DNA of 37,130 nucleotides. Origin: Nemertoderma westbladi. Taxonomy: Eukaryota > Xenacoelomorpha > Nemertodermatida > Nemertodermatidae. The DNA lies in assembly GCA_032718475.1 (NCBI GenBank), contig JAUCBJ010005106.1, positions 1-37,130 of the forward strand. The letters are read 5' to 3'. Both the position numbers and the translations under genes were made by a program. Below are positions 18,481 through 27,896 of the stretch, one piece after another. Under the pieces are notes generated by a model. The model ran no database searches, was not told the origin of the DNA, and was given only the letters and a program-made list of their open reading frames with translations. Every line of letters starts with the position of its first letter. The stretch's first letter is position 1.

Positions 18481-20427
18481 TGTCAAGCTTGGGGGAACCA
18501 ATGAGACACCTCCAATGTTATATAGTGTCTGGTTGGAGATGTGTGCATTGAACTTGACACAATGAACCCGGCGTAGCATTCTTGTGAATGTGCCGTCCAG
18601 AGATTTGGTGTCCACAGAAGTTAGAGCCCAGCATGGACTCCCATAGAGGAGTACTGGAACTACTGCTGCTCTAAATAACCGGACCTTATGTTTCCGATTA
18701 ATTCTCGGTGACTTCCAAATCCTGGAAAGCCTATTCAAGGCTGCCCATGCCTTTCCCTTACGTATTCGAAGGTCCTCACCTGACTTCCGGATCCATGATC
18801 CCAGGTAACAGAAGTCGTCCACATGCTCAAGCATACCATCCTTTGAGCTTATGCTAATCCGATCAGCGACTTGCTGAGGACTTTCAAAGTTAACTGTCAA
18901 AATTTTGGTCTTTCTGGAGTTAATAAAAAGACCAACACTAGAAGCAGCATGTTCTAATGAGCTGAGGAGCCGTTGGGCTCCCTCTAGTGATTCTGAGAGT
19001 ACTCCTAAGTCATCAGCAAAGTCTAGATCAGTTAGGTACTTGGCAGGATTTCCTCGACTTCTGGAGCCAGTAGGTGGAGTTATCATCACCCCATCATCAT
19101 TATGATGATCTAAGGACATGCGTAGAACATAGTCAACAACAATTATGAACAAGAATGGAGCAAGTGTGTCTCCCTGGAGGACGCCCCATAACACTTCAAA
19201 TGGTTCTGTGTCACCGTCAACAGTAGACACAAATGTTGTCGAACCATCGTATACTGATCTGATTGCTGCAATAATTTCATCAGGAATCCCATATAATGGA
19301 AGTATGCTGAACATACGTGAGCGAGAGACTGAATCAAAGGCCTTGAAGAAGTCAACAAAGATAACAGCCAGATGCCCGTCTTTCTTTTTTGATAACTCTT
19401 CAATTATCCTTCTACGTGCCAAACTGGGCTCCATGGTCCCACGACCTTTACGTAACCCATTCTGATTTCCACGGAGCAGTCTCTCTATGGGATCCCTGGT
19501 GCGATTTAATAGAATTCTATTGTATAGCTTTGCAGCAATCGAGATCAATGAGATTCCCCGAAAAGAACCATAGAGTGTTAGGTTGCCCTTCTTGGGAACT
19601 GGCACCAACTTATTTGTTTTCATTTCTTGTGGGACTCTTGTTGTACGGTACATGTCTACTATGATGGGATAGATGAGCTTTAAACACTCAGGTATTTTAA
19701 AAACCTCAGGGGGAACACCATCTACTCCACTGGCACGATTGGTCTTAATGCTCTTTGCAGCAGCCTTCACTTCTGCAAAGGAGATATCACCAATGGGAAC
19801 ATCTGGGAGTACAGACTCAGACACTTTTACTTCTAAAAAGTATATATTATTGAGGAGCTTTTCAAAGTGGGCCTTCCAACCATTGAGGCGATCGGCTGGT
19901 GATTCAGCCTTAACCTTGGTGGTTGGTTGGCTTTTCCGCCCAGTAAGCAGATTGATCGATTTCCATGCCTGGGATGATTGCCTGCTGTCGTCAGCATCAT
20001 TGATGGCATCAACCTGTTGGTTTATTAGCTCATGTAGATTAACAGAGTACTGCCTGTTCAGGGACCTAGATGCAGCCTTAACTGCATTCTTGGCCGCTCT
20101 AGTCTGTTTGAGTCGGGACTCTTTCTGCGCCTTGTAGAGGTCATTTCGGCACTTCTGAATTTTGTTGTCAGTCCAGGGGGCCCGTTTCCTGTTTCGAGGG
20201 TATACAGGAACTGTTTCTGCAGCTGCTAACTTAACTGCCTCTGTGAAGGCAGTATAGCCCTCACAGTGATCTGCCGCCTCAGAGGCAAGAGCCTCATACC
20301 TGTTGCTCAGCTGTAGTGTGAAGCTGGATCTCACACTTGGCTGTTGCAACAGAGAGGACCAGTCATGCCGCGGCAAGGCAGATTTCGTTGTTCTGCTAGC
20401 ACGCAGACTATGTCTTACCTTGGCCAC
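18388..20427 (-). CDS. LINE-1 reverse transcriptase, long open part of an inactivated ORF
   Basis: 679 codons are open, entered from a frameshifted endonuclease. A linker rich in Ala/Lys/Arg runs to about residue 165. RT begins near 215 (AAKSIKTNRASGVDGVPPEV) with fingers FRGISLISIAAKLYNRIL. Motif A IFVDFFKAFDSV lies near 355, motif B GVLQGDTLAPFLF near 410 and motif C DLDFADDLGVLS near 465, with both catalytic Asp present. A thumb/C-terminal part follows. A frameshift near 18480 replaces the true C-terminus with an unrelated tail; the correct C-terminal frame continues at 18424-18188. The apparent poly-Ser end of that frame is translation of the (TAG)n tail. Confidence 0.85.
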   Translation of the reverse strand: MAKVRHSLRASRTTKSALPRHDWSSLLQQPSVRSSFTLQLSNRYEALASEAADHCEGYTAFTEAVKLAAAETVPVYPRNRKRAPWTDNKIQKCRNDLYKAQKESRLKQTRAAKNAVKAASRSLNRQYSVNLHELINQQVDAINDADDSRQSSQAWKSINLLTGRKSQPTTKVKAESPADRLNGWKAHFEKLLNNIYFLEVKVSESVLPDVPIGDISFAEVKAAAKSIKTNRASGVDGVPPEVFKIPECLKLIYPIIVDMYRTTRVPQEMKTNKLVPVPKKGNLTLYGSFRGISLISIAAKLYNRILLNRTRDPIERLLRGNQNGLRKGRGTMEPSLARRRIIEELSKKKDGHLAVIFVDFFKAFDSVSRSRMFSILPLYGIPDEIIAAIRSVYDGSTTFVSTVDGDTEPFEVLWGVLQGDTLAPFLFIIVVDYVLRMSLDHHNDDGVMITPPTGSRSRGNPAKYLTDLDFADDLGVLSESLEGAQRLLSSLEHAASSVGLFINSRKTKILTVNFESPQQVADRISISSKDGMLEHVDDFCYLGSWIRKSGEDLRIRKGKAWAALNRLSRIWKSPRINRKHKVRLFRAAVVPVLLYGSPCWALTSVDTKSLDGTFTRMLRRVHCVKFNAHISNQTLYNIGGVSLVPPSLTLEQIASALQDIAFAVRTIQCIILYFGSLME

Positions 20428-20429
20428 AA

Positions 20430-21508
20430 TAAAGCGGTGATCACTGGAGAAGGGTCGTAGTGTAAATGCAGTAAGTCTTGTATAGAGCTCCTGTATTTCC
20501 TACGAAACAGGATATGGTTTATCTGGGACTTGTGACCACTGGTCCATAGTTTTCCAGTTCGCTTCTTGAACTGGGTTCCAGCCGAAAACAATCCATTTCC
20601 AGAGATAAAATCCTGAAGATGGACGGAATTTCGGTTAACACTATTGCTATAGACCCAGGGCGATGTAGGTGATTGATGCAGACTTGCATTAAAGTCTCCC
20701 AGGAATGTTAAGAATGCATGCTGATCCACTCTATCAGTAGCTGCTTGTAGATTCTGGTAGAAATTTTCCACCTCCTCTACAGGGGCAACACTAGTTGGAG
20801 AGTAGCACACAATCAGAACCACCTTAGGAAACTTCTTAGCCAGTCTTCCAGAACATGAGAAGTGGCAACGGATGATGCGGTTAGAGATTTGGTCTATTTT
20901 GTCCAATGCTGCATGTGCAGTTGGATTCATCAATAGACCAATTCCACCATTGCCACTATCATCTGCTGAAGCGAGGGCGAGTCACCAACCGCCCTCCATG
21001 TCCTTAATTAGAACCTCATCAGTCTGTCCAGTCTGCATTCGGTGCTCTTGAACACCCACTGCACTAAGAGAAAGCTTATCTGCCAAGGCAGTCAGCTCAC
21101 CTTGTCGCATTGGAGACCCGAGTGTTAGGGTGTTTACTGAGGCTAGTCTAGTGACTTGCCTCAGATTCACCAATGGCTTTGTTGGTCGGGGTGGAACATG
21201 AGAGTAGCCTCCAACTCCAGAATCCCTCTCCCCCTCACAATCTGGCCTCCCTGGTGACCCAGGGTTTGGGCTAGAAAGGTCATCAGGAAAGGGACTCAAA
21301 GAATTGTTTGCCGCTCTCTCTCCAGTAGGGGTGAGACTGGCAGCCGGTCAGGAGATAACTGACGCCTGCAAGGCCGATTGTGTCCAGTCATTTCACTGGC
21401 CTCTAGTGGCTGTACCTCCGCATTACTAATGTAATCCATAGTAGGGGTTGGGGGGTGCTTTTTTGCCGAGTCAGCTCTCGGGGCAAATACCACACCCTGG
21501 TTTGCCAT
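20430..21508 (-). pseudogene. LINE-1 N-terminal region and AP-type endonuclease, broken
   Basis: The presumed start is ATG at 21508 (MANQGVVFAPRADSAKK). A frameshift near 21300 moves the frame to the segment with LASVNTLTLGSPMRQGEL and AVGVQEHRMQ (catalytic Glu). A TGA at 20982-20984 interrupts it; the same frame then continues with CYSPTSVAP, TFLGDFNASL and SQINHILFRR. A second frameshift near 20420 is needed to enter the main RT frame at the SSDHRFIVAK block, which holds the conserved Ser-Asp-His. Together these are the usual AP-endonuclease blocks that nick the target strand. The copy cannot make a functional enzyme. Confidence 0.85.
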
Positions 21509-22312
21509 TCCACAGGGTGGGTGTCGCAGTGGAGTCAGATATGAGGCCCATCACCCATATCTACTCTCGCGCATATGACCCACCATTGGCTGTGCAGCTC
21601 ATCTGCTGGGTCATGCCCTGTACCCCTGCTGCCAGGTGCAGGTCGCAGTGAAGTGCACTCAGAGTGGACATGAGAACTCTCTACTCCTGAACAGCCATTG
21701 GTAGATCACCATCTGCCTGGCCAGGACATATACCCCTGCAGCCAAGTATATGGGTCCTTAATCCAGGACCAAGGGCGTCCTTATCCCAGAACGAAGGGGG
21801 TCCTAGTTACAGGACCAGATTTGCCCTAGTAAGAGGGTCTATGAAGCTACAGGTGGTACTTCCTTTATGCTGCATGGAGGTGGCAAGTTTTCTTGATCCA
21901 TGACCTAGAATACCTGACCTGACTGTCAGCTTTTCTGACCTGAAAGCTTTAACACTGCTCCCAGAAAATGGGACTTAAGTCTATAATATATACTTAAAAT
22001 TACAATTTCTAACATGTTTACTACTCTAAATAATCAATCCTTCTTTCTACAATGGCGTTTATGGAGTTTCTTGGACTTTTGAGTAATCTCTTTCTCCTCT
22101 GCGCGAGCCACTTTACTAGGAGGGCTATAACTCCTGGGGGAATGGTGCAATATAATTGCATCTGGAGGATTTGGATTTTGGTCGATGTATCCACCAGTCG
22201 AGGTACCCGGTTGATCAATGTCGATTGGAGGTTCTTGCCTCTCCTTTGGTTGGGCTGCGATATCAGCATGTTCATTCGAGGACATAAGGGATCGAGGGTG
22301 CACAACCTTTAA

Positions 22313-22345
22313 GGGGGGGGGGGGGTATACCCCCCCCCCCCCCCC
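22313..22345. repeat. G13-TATA-C16 palindrome
   Basis: A self-complementary terminus of the TTAA element, capable of a hairpin or G-quadruplex/i-motif. The right end has the shorter form G6-TATA-C6 at 23166-23181. Confidence 0.9.
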
Positions 22346-22797
22346 TCAGGTAAAATTTTCAAATTGTTGTTTCTTTATTTCACCTAGAGCAGAATTTAAT
22401 GAGGATTACAAATCTGAAAACCGCTTATTGAGACCTCTTTCAGTTCTCGAGTTATCACTCTTTTTCCGTATGACGGTCTGTCCGTCAAATTGTATGAAAG
22501 ACAGAAGACCGACAGACAGACAGATAGACTAGATTCCACCAAAAATTTAACCTGACATCGGAAATGAAATCAGCGACCCCGAAAACCCCCATAATGAACA
22601 TTTGAGCCTGTTGGTCTGCATCCTTCGTGCCTGAAATAATTAACCAACCAGAACACAGACAGCCAATTTTGGCAGAACGATTTAAACTTTGAAGGGCATT
22701 TTCTCGGAATGACATTTTTCATTTTCAGATTACTACTCCTCCGTCATTTTTCAACCAATTTTCTTTTATGGCTCATTCGAACGAGCTTTGGAAGCTC

Positions 22798-22932
22798 TTT
22801 AAAAGTTATCTTATGGAATTTTGATAAATATTACCATTTTTTCTAATTAGCCAATTTTAATTAAAAATATGATAATTAATTAATTAAAATAAAAATGGTT
22901 AATTAAAAATTATATAAGATAACCTTTGTAGA
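22798..22932. repeat. Long imperfect hairpin inside the TTAA element
   Basis: AAAAGTTATCTTAT at the left pairs with ATAAGATAACCTTTG at the right. Further in, TTACCATTTTT...AATTAG pairs with TTAATTAAAA...ATGGTTAA. The central part is nearly pure A/T. It probably represents the fold-back core of the element. Confidence 0.65.
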
Positions 22933-24644
22933 GTCGATCACGCTGAGTCCAAAAAAGTTGGTTTCAATAAATTTAGACCAAAATTGAGGGACTAGTAGCA
23001 ATTTTAGTGAAATCTTTAATTCTGCCGCCAGCCGCTTCGGGGAGGCTACAAATTTTCAAATTTTACTATAAAGGCTATTTGGCCTTCCATACAGTGATTG
23101 ACTATGACAAAATAGCAATATTACCAATTAACAGTAATTGACAGCCATTTTAAAAAAAGGTTCATGGGGGGTATACCCCCCTTAAGGTCTTTCTCAGGAC
23201 TGCAGCCTGAACCAGTCTCGCTCCAGGCTTCTGTACGATTGCCGTAGGTAGACCGTGAGTAGTCAGGAATTTTCGAGGTTTAACAATTCTTTCTAATTCC
23301 TGTTCGCTCGCTTTGTACTCGTACTGACATCGGTAGACTTCCTGTAACTCAGGGTGCTCATTTACAAAGGTCTCACCATACTCAGGGTCTCTACAAATAA
23401 AGCTAATGAAATGGTAAGATTCAATATTATTTGGATTAATATTTCGTAAATATTTCTGGACGTATTTGATGGAAATACACTCACCAACGCATTTGATTAA
23501 TTCATAGCTGGGAATATGAGTCCTCTGTTCGACTTGGGGAAAGAGATAGTGGTGAAATGCATACACTCCCTCGTATGCACGTCCCGGATAATACTGATTG
23601 CACAATTCGCAGCGAAGATTTGCACTGGCCTCCCAAGCTCGTATGTATTGAAGTACAATTAACTCGTCTACACTTTCGATGACTTGACTTAAAGGGCAAT
23701 CCCAACTAGCGTGTCTTTTAAGTTGACAGTAATGACATTGTGTCATAAACTGGAGACAAACAGCGAAGATATGCTTATTATTGATGTGGCAGTAAGCACA
23801 ATAAATCTCCATAATGGGTTGGTCTTTGAAATAAGAACAGAGTTCGTCGGAGTCTAATGGAGTAGTGTGATCACAAGAGGCGCACAATCGGCAGTGCTTT
23901 CTGGAAACATAGGTGGCGTGTCTGTAGTCATAGGCTGTGAGACGTTGAGGGCCTTGATACCTCTCCAGTGTGTGATCAACCGATCAACGTCGTTACTCCT
24001 GGAGTCCTTTGGTTGGATCTCGTCAGCTTCCAAACATATAGGTTCATCTTCTGTCTGGAGAACATTCGTGTAGTCATTCTCTTCAAAGAGTCTAGTTTGG
24101 ATTTCCATGATGGAATATCCTAAAGGGATTTTAGGTAGCTGTAGAACAGAGGAATGCATATTTTGAATGCACACATCTTTAAAGATAACGAATCCAGCAC
24201 TAACCAATTTCTCAGCGGCGGTGTCTTGAAGGCTGAGTTTGATAACTGCACAATCTTTAAACTGACTATCAACGTTCCGAAATGGAGTCAGAAAGCGCCT
24301 AAAACATTCAAATCGAAGGAACTTATTATTTTCGTTTACATTCGTATTAGGGAAGTTTAGTTACCAAGATGAGGGGATGAGAACGTATCGCTCGGCTGCA
24401 CACATCGGCTAACCATCTGGAAAGTGTGGTGTTCTCGAATATAGCATATATGGCCGATGAAGTACGGGGGGGAATACTCGTAAACTGCACCAATCGTGAT
24501 ATGCTTCTCATCTCGCTGATTGGGCTCTTCCTATCGTCTGAGTTTTTCCCTAAAAACTCTGGTAGAGAATACACGCATTCGAGGTCAATATCATGATCGA
24601 TTCGTGGTTTAACGCAACATTGTTACATATCACACTACTAGTCT

Positions 24645-24800
24645 ATGCAATAATTACTCCACTCATCTACTACGCACTAGCATAATATGTACCATACTTT
24701 ATACCATACTTATCTATCTAACTTTCTACTATCCGCAATTACATATGTACCATATTTTATACCATACATATCTATCTAACTTTCTACTATCCGCACTTAC
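24645..24800 (+). repeat. Tandem repeat, about 58-bp unit
   Basis: ATGTACCATA(C/T)TTTATACCATAC...ATCTATCTAACTTTCTACTATCCGCA is repeated twice in direct succession near 24687 and 24745. A similar pair recurs at 27893-27985 in the second copy of the 3.2-kb duplication. Confidence 0.75.
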
Positions 24801-25218
24801 ATACCACACCTTACACGACATGTATTTTAACTAACACTCACCAATTTGTTTCTAAATATTGTACTTTATGCGATATTTATCTAACTAACGTACTAACACT
24901 AACTCTCATACATAATGCACATTTGATGTTTATGTATCTGCCTACTTTCCTTTCTACTGCCTACTTACCAGGGCTCCCATCTCTCCTGATACCCAAAGTG
25001 ACACCCATGGCACTGACTCTTTGCTCTGCTCCAACTCCAACCACTCCAATATCCCCAGCTCCAATCCCAACTCCCCTCACCGTTCCAACTCTCACTTCTC
25101 TCATTGCCTCAACCCCCATACTCTCCATCTCAATCCTCCACACCGAGGTCTCTGTCTGAACCACCAGTCTCACCAACATCCCTATGTACTGCTGGTGCAC
25201 CATATGCACTGGTCGCAG

Positions 25219-25390
25219 CAGCCGACCTCTATCCACATTCCGCACCATATGTGGTGTCGGTTGTAGTAACCAAACCTTTTTTCCACATTCATCACCATAT
25301 GTGGTGTCAATTGTAGTAACTGACCTTTATCCATGTTCCTCACCATATGTGATGTTGGTTGTAAGTAACTGACCTTTATCCACCTCCTTG
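25219..25390 (+). repeat. Tandem repeat, about 50-bp unit, 3.3 copies
   Basis: Units contain GACCT(C/T)TATCCA...TTC..CACCATATGTGGTGT and TTGTAGTAACT. The inner CACCATATGTGGTG is close to palindromic. The same array is at 28400-28570 in the second duplication copy. Confidence 0.85.
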
Positions 25391-25672
25391 TAAGACACTG
25401 AGCAGATCGGCTTCACTATCGGACCCGCATCTACAAGAGTGGACCGGTTTGCTTCTCTGTCTGGCATCCACGGGGTGGACTGAGTGGACCAGATGATGGA
25501 CCATCCCTTGGTCGACGTTGTGGACTGATTCGCCATCCACCGTATGACACACATTCCCGAGATTCTGGTTGTAGTCGCTGGTTACAGAGCGACCGACATC
25601 TTGGCTGAAACCGATGCACCAGGCCTCCACTCGTTCACTTGTCCCCCTCTGATATTTCCATCATATTCATAA

Positions 25673-26000
25673 TTAACATACATCCATATGGTAAAAATCC
25701 CGAACTGTGCTGACTGGTCCACTTAACATCCATCCAAATGGTGTTAATATCACTACTGGATCGCCAGAATTTTCCTTCCCGAATACCATTTTCATCCTAT
25801 TGTGGACAGTTGGACAGTCCATTCCAACTATTAATGACACTTTCAGACATTGAGATATGGTATCCTGAAGTCTATTCCCTTAAGATGAATATTGTTGGTC
25901 GTTTTTACACTAGTTGGTCCTCCTGGCATTAATGTTGACTGTCGCTGGTCGTAGATGTCCGCACTGTTTATTCTAACAGCCGGTCGACTCGACCTCCTTG
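25673..26000 (-). pseudogene. BEL/Pao- or related retroelement protease-region remnant
   Basis: One frame (25834-25673) reads LIVGMDCPTVHNRMKMVFG and then VVILTPFGWMLSGPV. This pattern (IG.DCP..., then ...T.FGW.LSGP) closes the aspartic-protease-like domain of BEL/Pao-type polyproteins. A second frame just upstream (about 26000-25850) reads RPAVRINSADIYDQ and NIHLKGIDFRIPYLN, so at least one frameshift separates them. No reverse transcriptase follows within the window. The segment is present only in copy 1 of the duplication. Confidence 0.5.
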
Positions 26001-26547
26001 CTTTTTTGCATCACTCCTCTATCCGTTACAACTTCTTCGGATTCTGTTCGATCAGCATTCCATTGAACGACTTCATCCCGAATGCTCTCCATGATCCTGC
26101 TCCCATCCTACACTTACTTGCCCCTCCGCTTCCACACGCAATTAGTCGTGTTCCCTTCCTCGATCCATCCATCGTGATTCGTCTCTTCTTCATGACTTCT
26201 GATTACTCGCCCTTCTCGTCAATCTACATCCCCGCAAGCTTTCAAAATTCAGGCAATTCTTTACTCATGACAATTTCTTTGACTCGGACCTGCTCCGCAT
26301 TCCATTCCAGTACAACCGGTTCTCCCCTATGATGCGATCATGAGCTCTCTTTCGATCGCAGCTCTCTACTACCTTCCTCTACACAAGGAACTTCTGCTCC
26401 AGCACTTACCTTCGCTATTGTCTGCCTGGCTGGTATGAAAACTCACTGGGTTCACCTCACTGCACCAAATTCGGTGTGCTCCGTCGACCCCTAACTTTGT
26501 CGCCCCCTGCTGCAATGGGATTAACAATGTTACCGGTAATATTATAA

Positions 26548-27012
26548 TTATGTGTAATTTGCAATATTGTTAATCAGATTACTGTTTAAATCATGGTGTA
26601 TATCATAATGTTCATCGGTTTGTTCTGTATTAACTGTATTATCGCACCAATGATTTGTTTGTCCTTGTATATCGCTTATTGATTTAGAAACAAAGCTGTC
26701 AATGGAACTGTTATTATTTTCCCATTCCACTCCCCAAAAATCCCATCTTCACTAATTCCTTTAATGTATCCTCTTCTATACGTCATTCCTCTAACTTTGT
26801 ATTTTGTTCAGCTAACTCTTCCCTCATTTTTATAGTTTCTAGTTTTATAGGTTCTACCACCGTTCATCTAATCTCTCTTTTACCTCTCTGGCCCTTTTTT
26901 CTCGTTTTCTCACTCTTACCACTCGTTCCTCTAATATTCTCACCAGTTCCACTTACCATTCCTCTTCATTTCTTACCCTTTCCGCATCCCTTCTCACCTG
27001 TTCTTTCTCCTG
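26548..27012 (-). pseudogene. Gag-like coiled-coil remnant, copy 1
   Basis: The minus strand from 27012 to 26740 is purine-rich and reads, in broken frames, Glu/Arg/Lys-rich coiled-coil sequence (VRRDAERVRNEEEW, ILEERVVRVRKREKRAREVK). It is followed by an open 60-codon frame (26730-26548, with SSIDSFVSKSISDIQGQ). A charged coiled coil near the N-terminus is common in BEL/Pao gag proteins. The same sequence, one substitution per several dozen bases apart, lies at 29179-29638. Stops and shifts prevent expression. Confidence 0.45.
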
Positions 27013-27399
27013 TACCAACCTGCATTACCAATCGGCTTAAAACTCGAATGAAATTGGCACATTTTTGTGTGCGATGATGTTATCTTGGTTGCGAGAAAAG
27101 CCGTGACAATGATAGCAAAAAGCGATTCGCGATGCGCATAGTTCAGATAATTAAATGTCCTCAAAAGACTCCAACATAAAGGAGCTACCCCACACCAATA
27201 AAGACGGTGTACAAGTCGACTTGTAAACCAGTTGGAGATAGCCATGGCAGTAGATTGGGCTCGGCATACAGCCATATATATTATTACACTTTCAAATTTC
27301 GATAACGAGGTTTATTAATTTGGGAGTAATTAGTTTAATTAATAAAACCAATTATTAGGTTATTACTATTATCTAAGAAGTTCGTACAACTTTTCTTTT

Positions 27400-27690
27400 C
27401 GAAACATTTATTCGGGATGCAGGCACTTCCCCAATAGGAAACTTCCCCGTCCATCCACAGATATAACACTAGATCAATTTCTACACAAAATTTTTTCGTT
27501 CCACGTGTAAGACTACAGCTCACCCAGAAATCTTTAAAAGTCACTGGCCCTAAAATATGGAATGCCCTCCCTAGCGATATAAAAAATGCTAAATCAAAAA
27601 ACTAGTTTTCATATGAATTAAAAAAAATATTCCTTCAGACCCTATCTTAAAAAATACCTAGAGACATTTTATTAATAATTACACTCCATA
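27400..27690 (+). mobile_element. 3' fragment of a CR1/L2/Jockey-type LINE
   Basis: The plus strand encodes FVPRVRLQLTQKSLKVTGP and then KIWNALPSDIKNAKSK before a TAG at 27603. This is the well-known C-terminal signature of CR1/L2/Jockey-like LINE reverse transcriptases (...S..V.GP..WN.LP..I....S...FK..LK). After a frameshift, the Phe/Lys-rich end continues for about 20 codons. The rest of the element is absent. It lies between the two copies of the 3.2-kb duplication and is unrelated to LINE-1 and LINE-2. Confidence 0.7.
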
Positions 27691-27896
27691 AACACACCAT
27701 ATTACAATAAATACAGTTAATTAATTAATTAATTTATTGATTATTATATTATGCAGATGGATACGGCAGTTTCAGATTCGGACAAACCAGGACATTTTCC
27801 GGCAGGGATATTTACCAACAGCAAAATCTAAAATACACAATAAAAATTTTAATGGATACAACCGATAACTTCTCGATCCATAACTCGATCCTCCTC

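Larger units (their letters stand above)
18193..21942 (-). mobile_element. Full-length LINE-1 (RTE-like non-LTR retrotransposon), 11-bp duplication
   Basis: AAAGCTTTAAC flanks the element at 18182-18192 and 21943-21953. On the minus strand it has a 5' untranslated region of about 430 bp, one endonuclease-reverse transcriptase reading frame, almost no 3' untranslated region and a (TAG)n tail. A compact size (3750 bp), a single ORF and a microsatellite tail fit RTE-type LINEs, although the clade needs a tree. Truncated relatives lie at 6780, 10888, 12172, 31606 and 33263. This copy is inactive: frameshifts near 21300, 20420 and 18480, and a TGA near 20982. Confidence 0.9.
22309..23185. mobile_element. 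Non-autonomous TTAA-duplicating element with palindromic G/C ends
   Basis: TTAA at 22309-22312 and 23182-23185 flanks an 869-bp insert. Each end reads inward from TTAA as a G run, TATA, then a C run: G13-TATA-C16 on the left, G6-TATA-C6 on the right. Each terminus is thus itself a palindrome as well as part of an inverted repeat. Inside are AAAATTTTCAAATT-type subterminal blocks in inverted orientation, GTCTGTC/GACAGAC tracts, and a long imperfect hairpin (22798-22932). There is no transposase. Removing the insert and one TTAA joins the flanking reading frame exactly. TTAA targeting suggests piggyBac-superfamily mobilisation, but the G-first ends differ from the CCC ends of the other element in this window. 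Confidence 0.75.
22034..24630 (-). pseudogene. Zinc-knuckle protein gene of unknown family, frameshifted and split by a TTAA element
   Basis: The frame opens near 24630 (CVKPRIDHDIDLECV...), shifts near 24350, reads on through FRRFLTPFRNVDSQFKDCAV and AAEKLVSAGFVIFKDVCIQN, then shifts again near 23950. It enters a 241-codon stretch with several CxxC pairs (HCRLCASC, YCAYCHINNKH, LRCELC). At residues 51-64 of that stretch is CHYCQLKRHASWDC, an exact C-x2-C-x4-H-x4-C knuckle as in gag and LINE ORF1 nucleic-acid-binding proteins. A transposon (22309-23185) interrupts the frame; beyond it the same frame continues with a Pro-rich, then Lys/Arg-rich basic tail to a stop at 22034. A gag-like or other nucleic-acid-binding role is inferred from the knuckle only. 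No start codon or upstream exon is identified. Confidence 0.6.
24711..27012. repeat. 3.2-kb tandem duplication, copy 1
   Basis: Segments 24711-25592 and 26556-27012 are nearly identical to 27897-28782 and 29179-29638. The middle differs: copy 1 holds 963 bp with a retroelement protease-like segment (25593-26555), copy 2 holds a 396-bp composite-repeat segment. Coding remnants on both copies are on the minus strand, so this looks like two adjacent, rearranged copies of an LTR-retroelement region. Confidence 0.85.

Noticed and set aside
18905-19465. Plus-strand frames repeated at 6974, 12875, 13115, 18905 and 19145
   Set aside because: Antisense shadows of the LINE-1 reverse transcriptase; they recur only because the LINE recurs.
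24961-25372. Overlapping His/Ser/Pro-rich frames on both strands (also 28149-28510)
   Set aside because: Low-complexity CT-rich DNA and a 50-bp tandem repeat keep several frames open at once; no splice or domain support.
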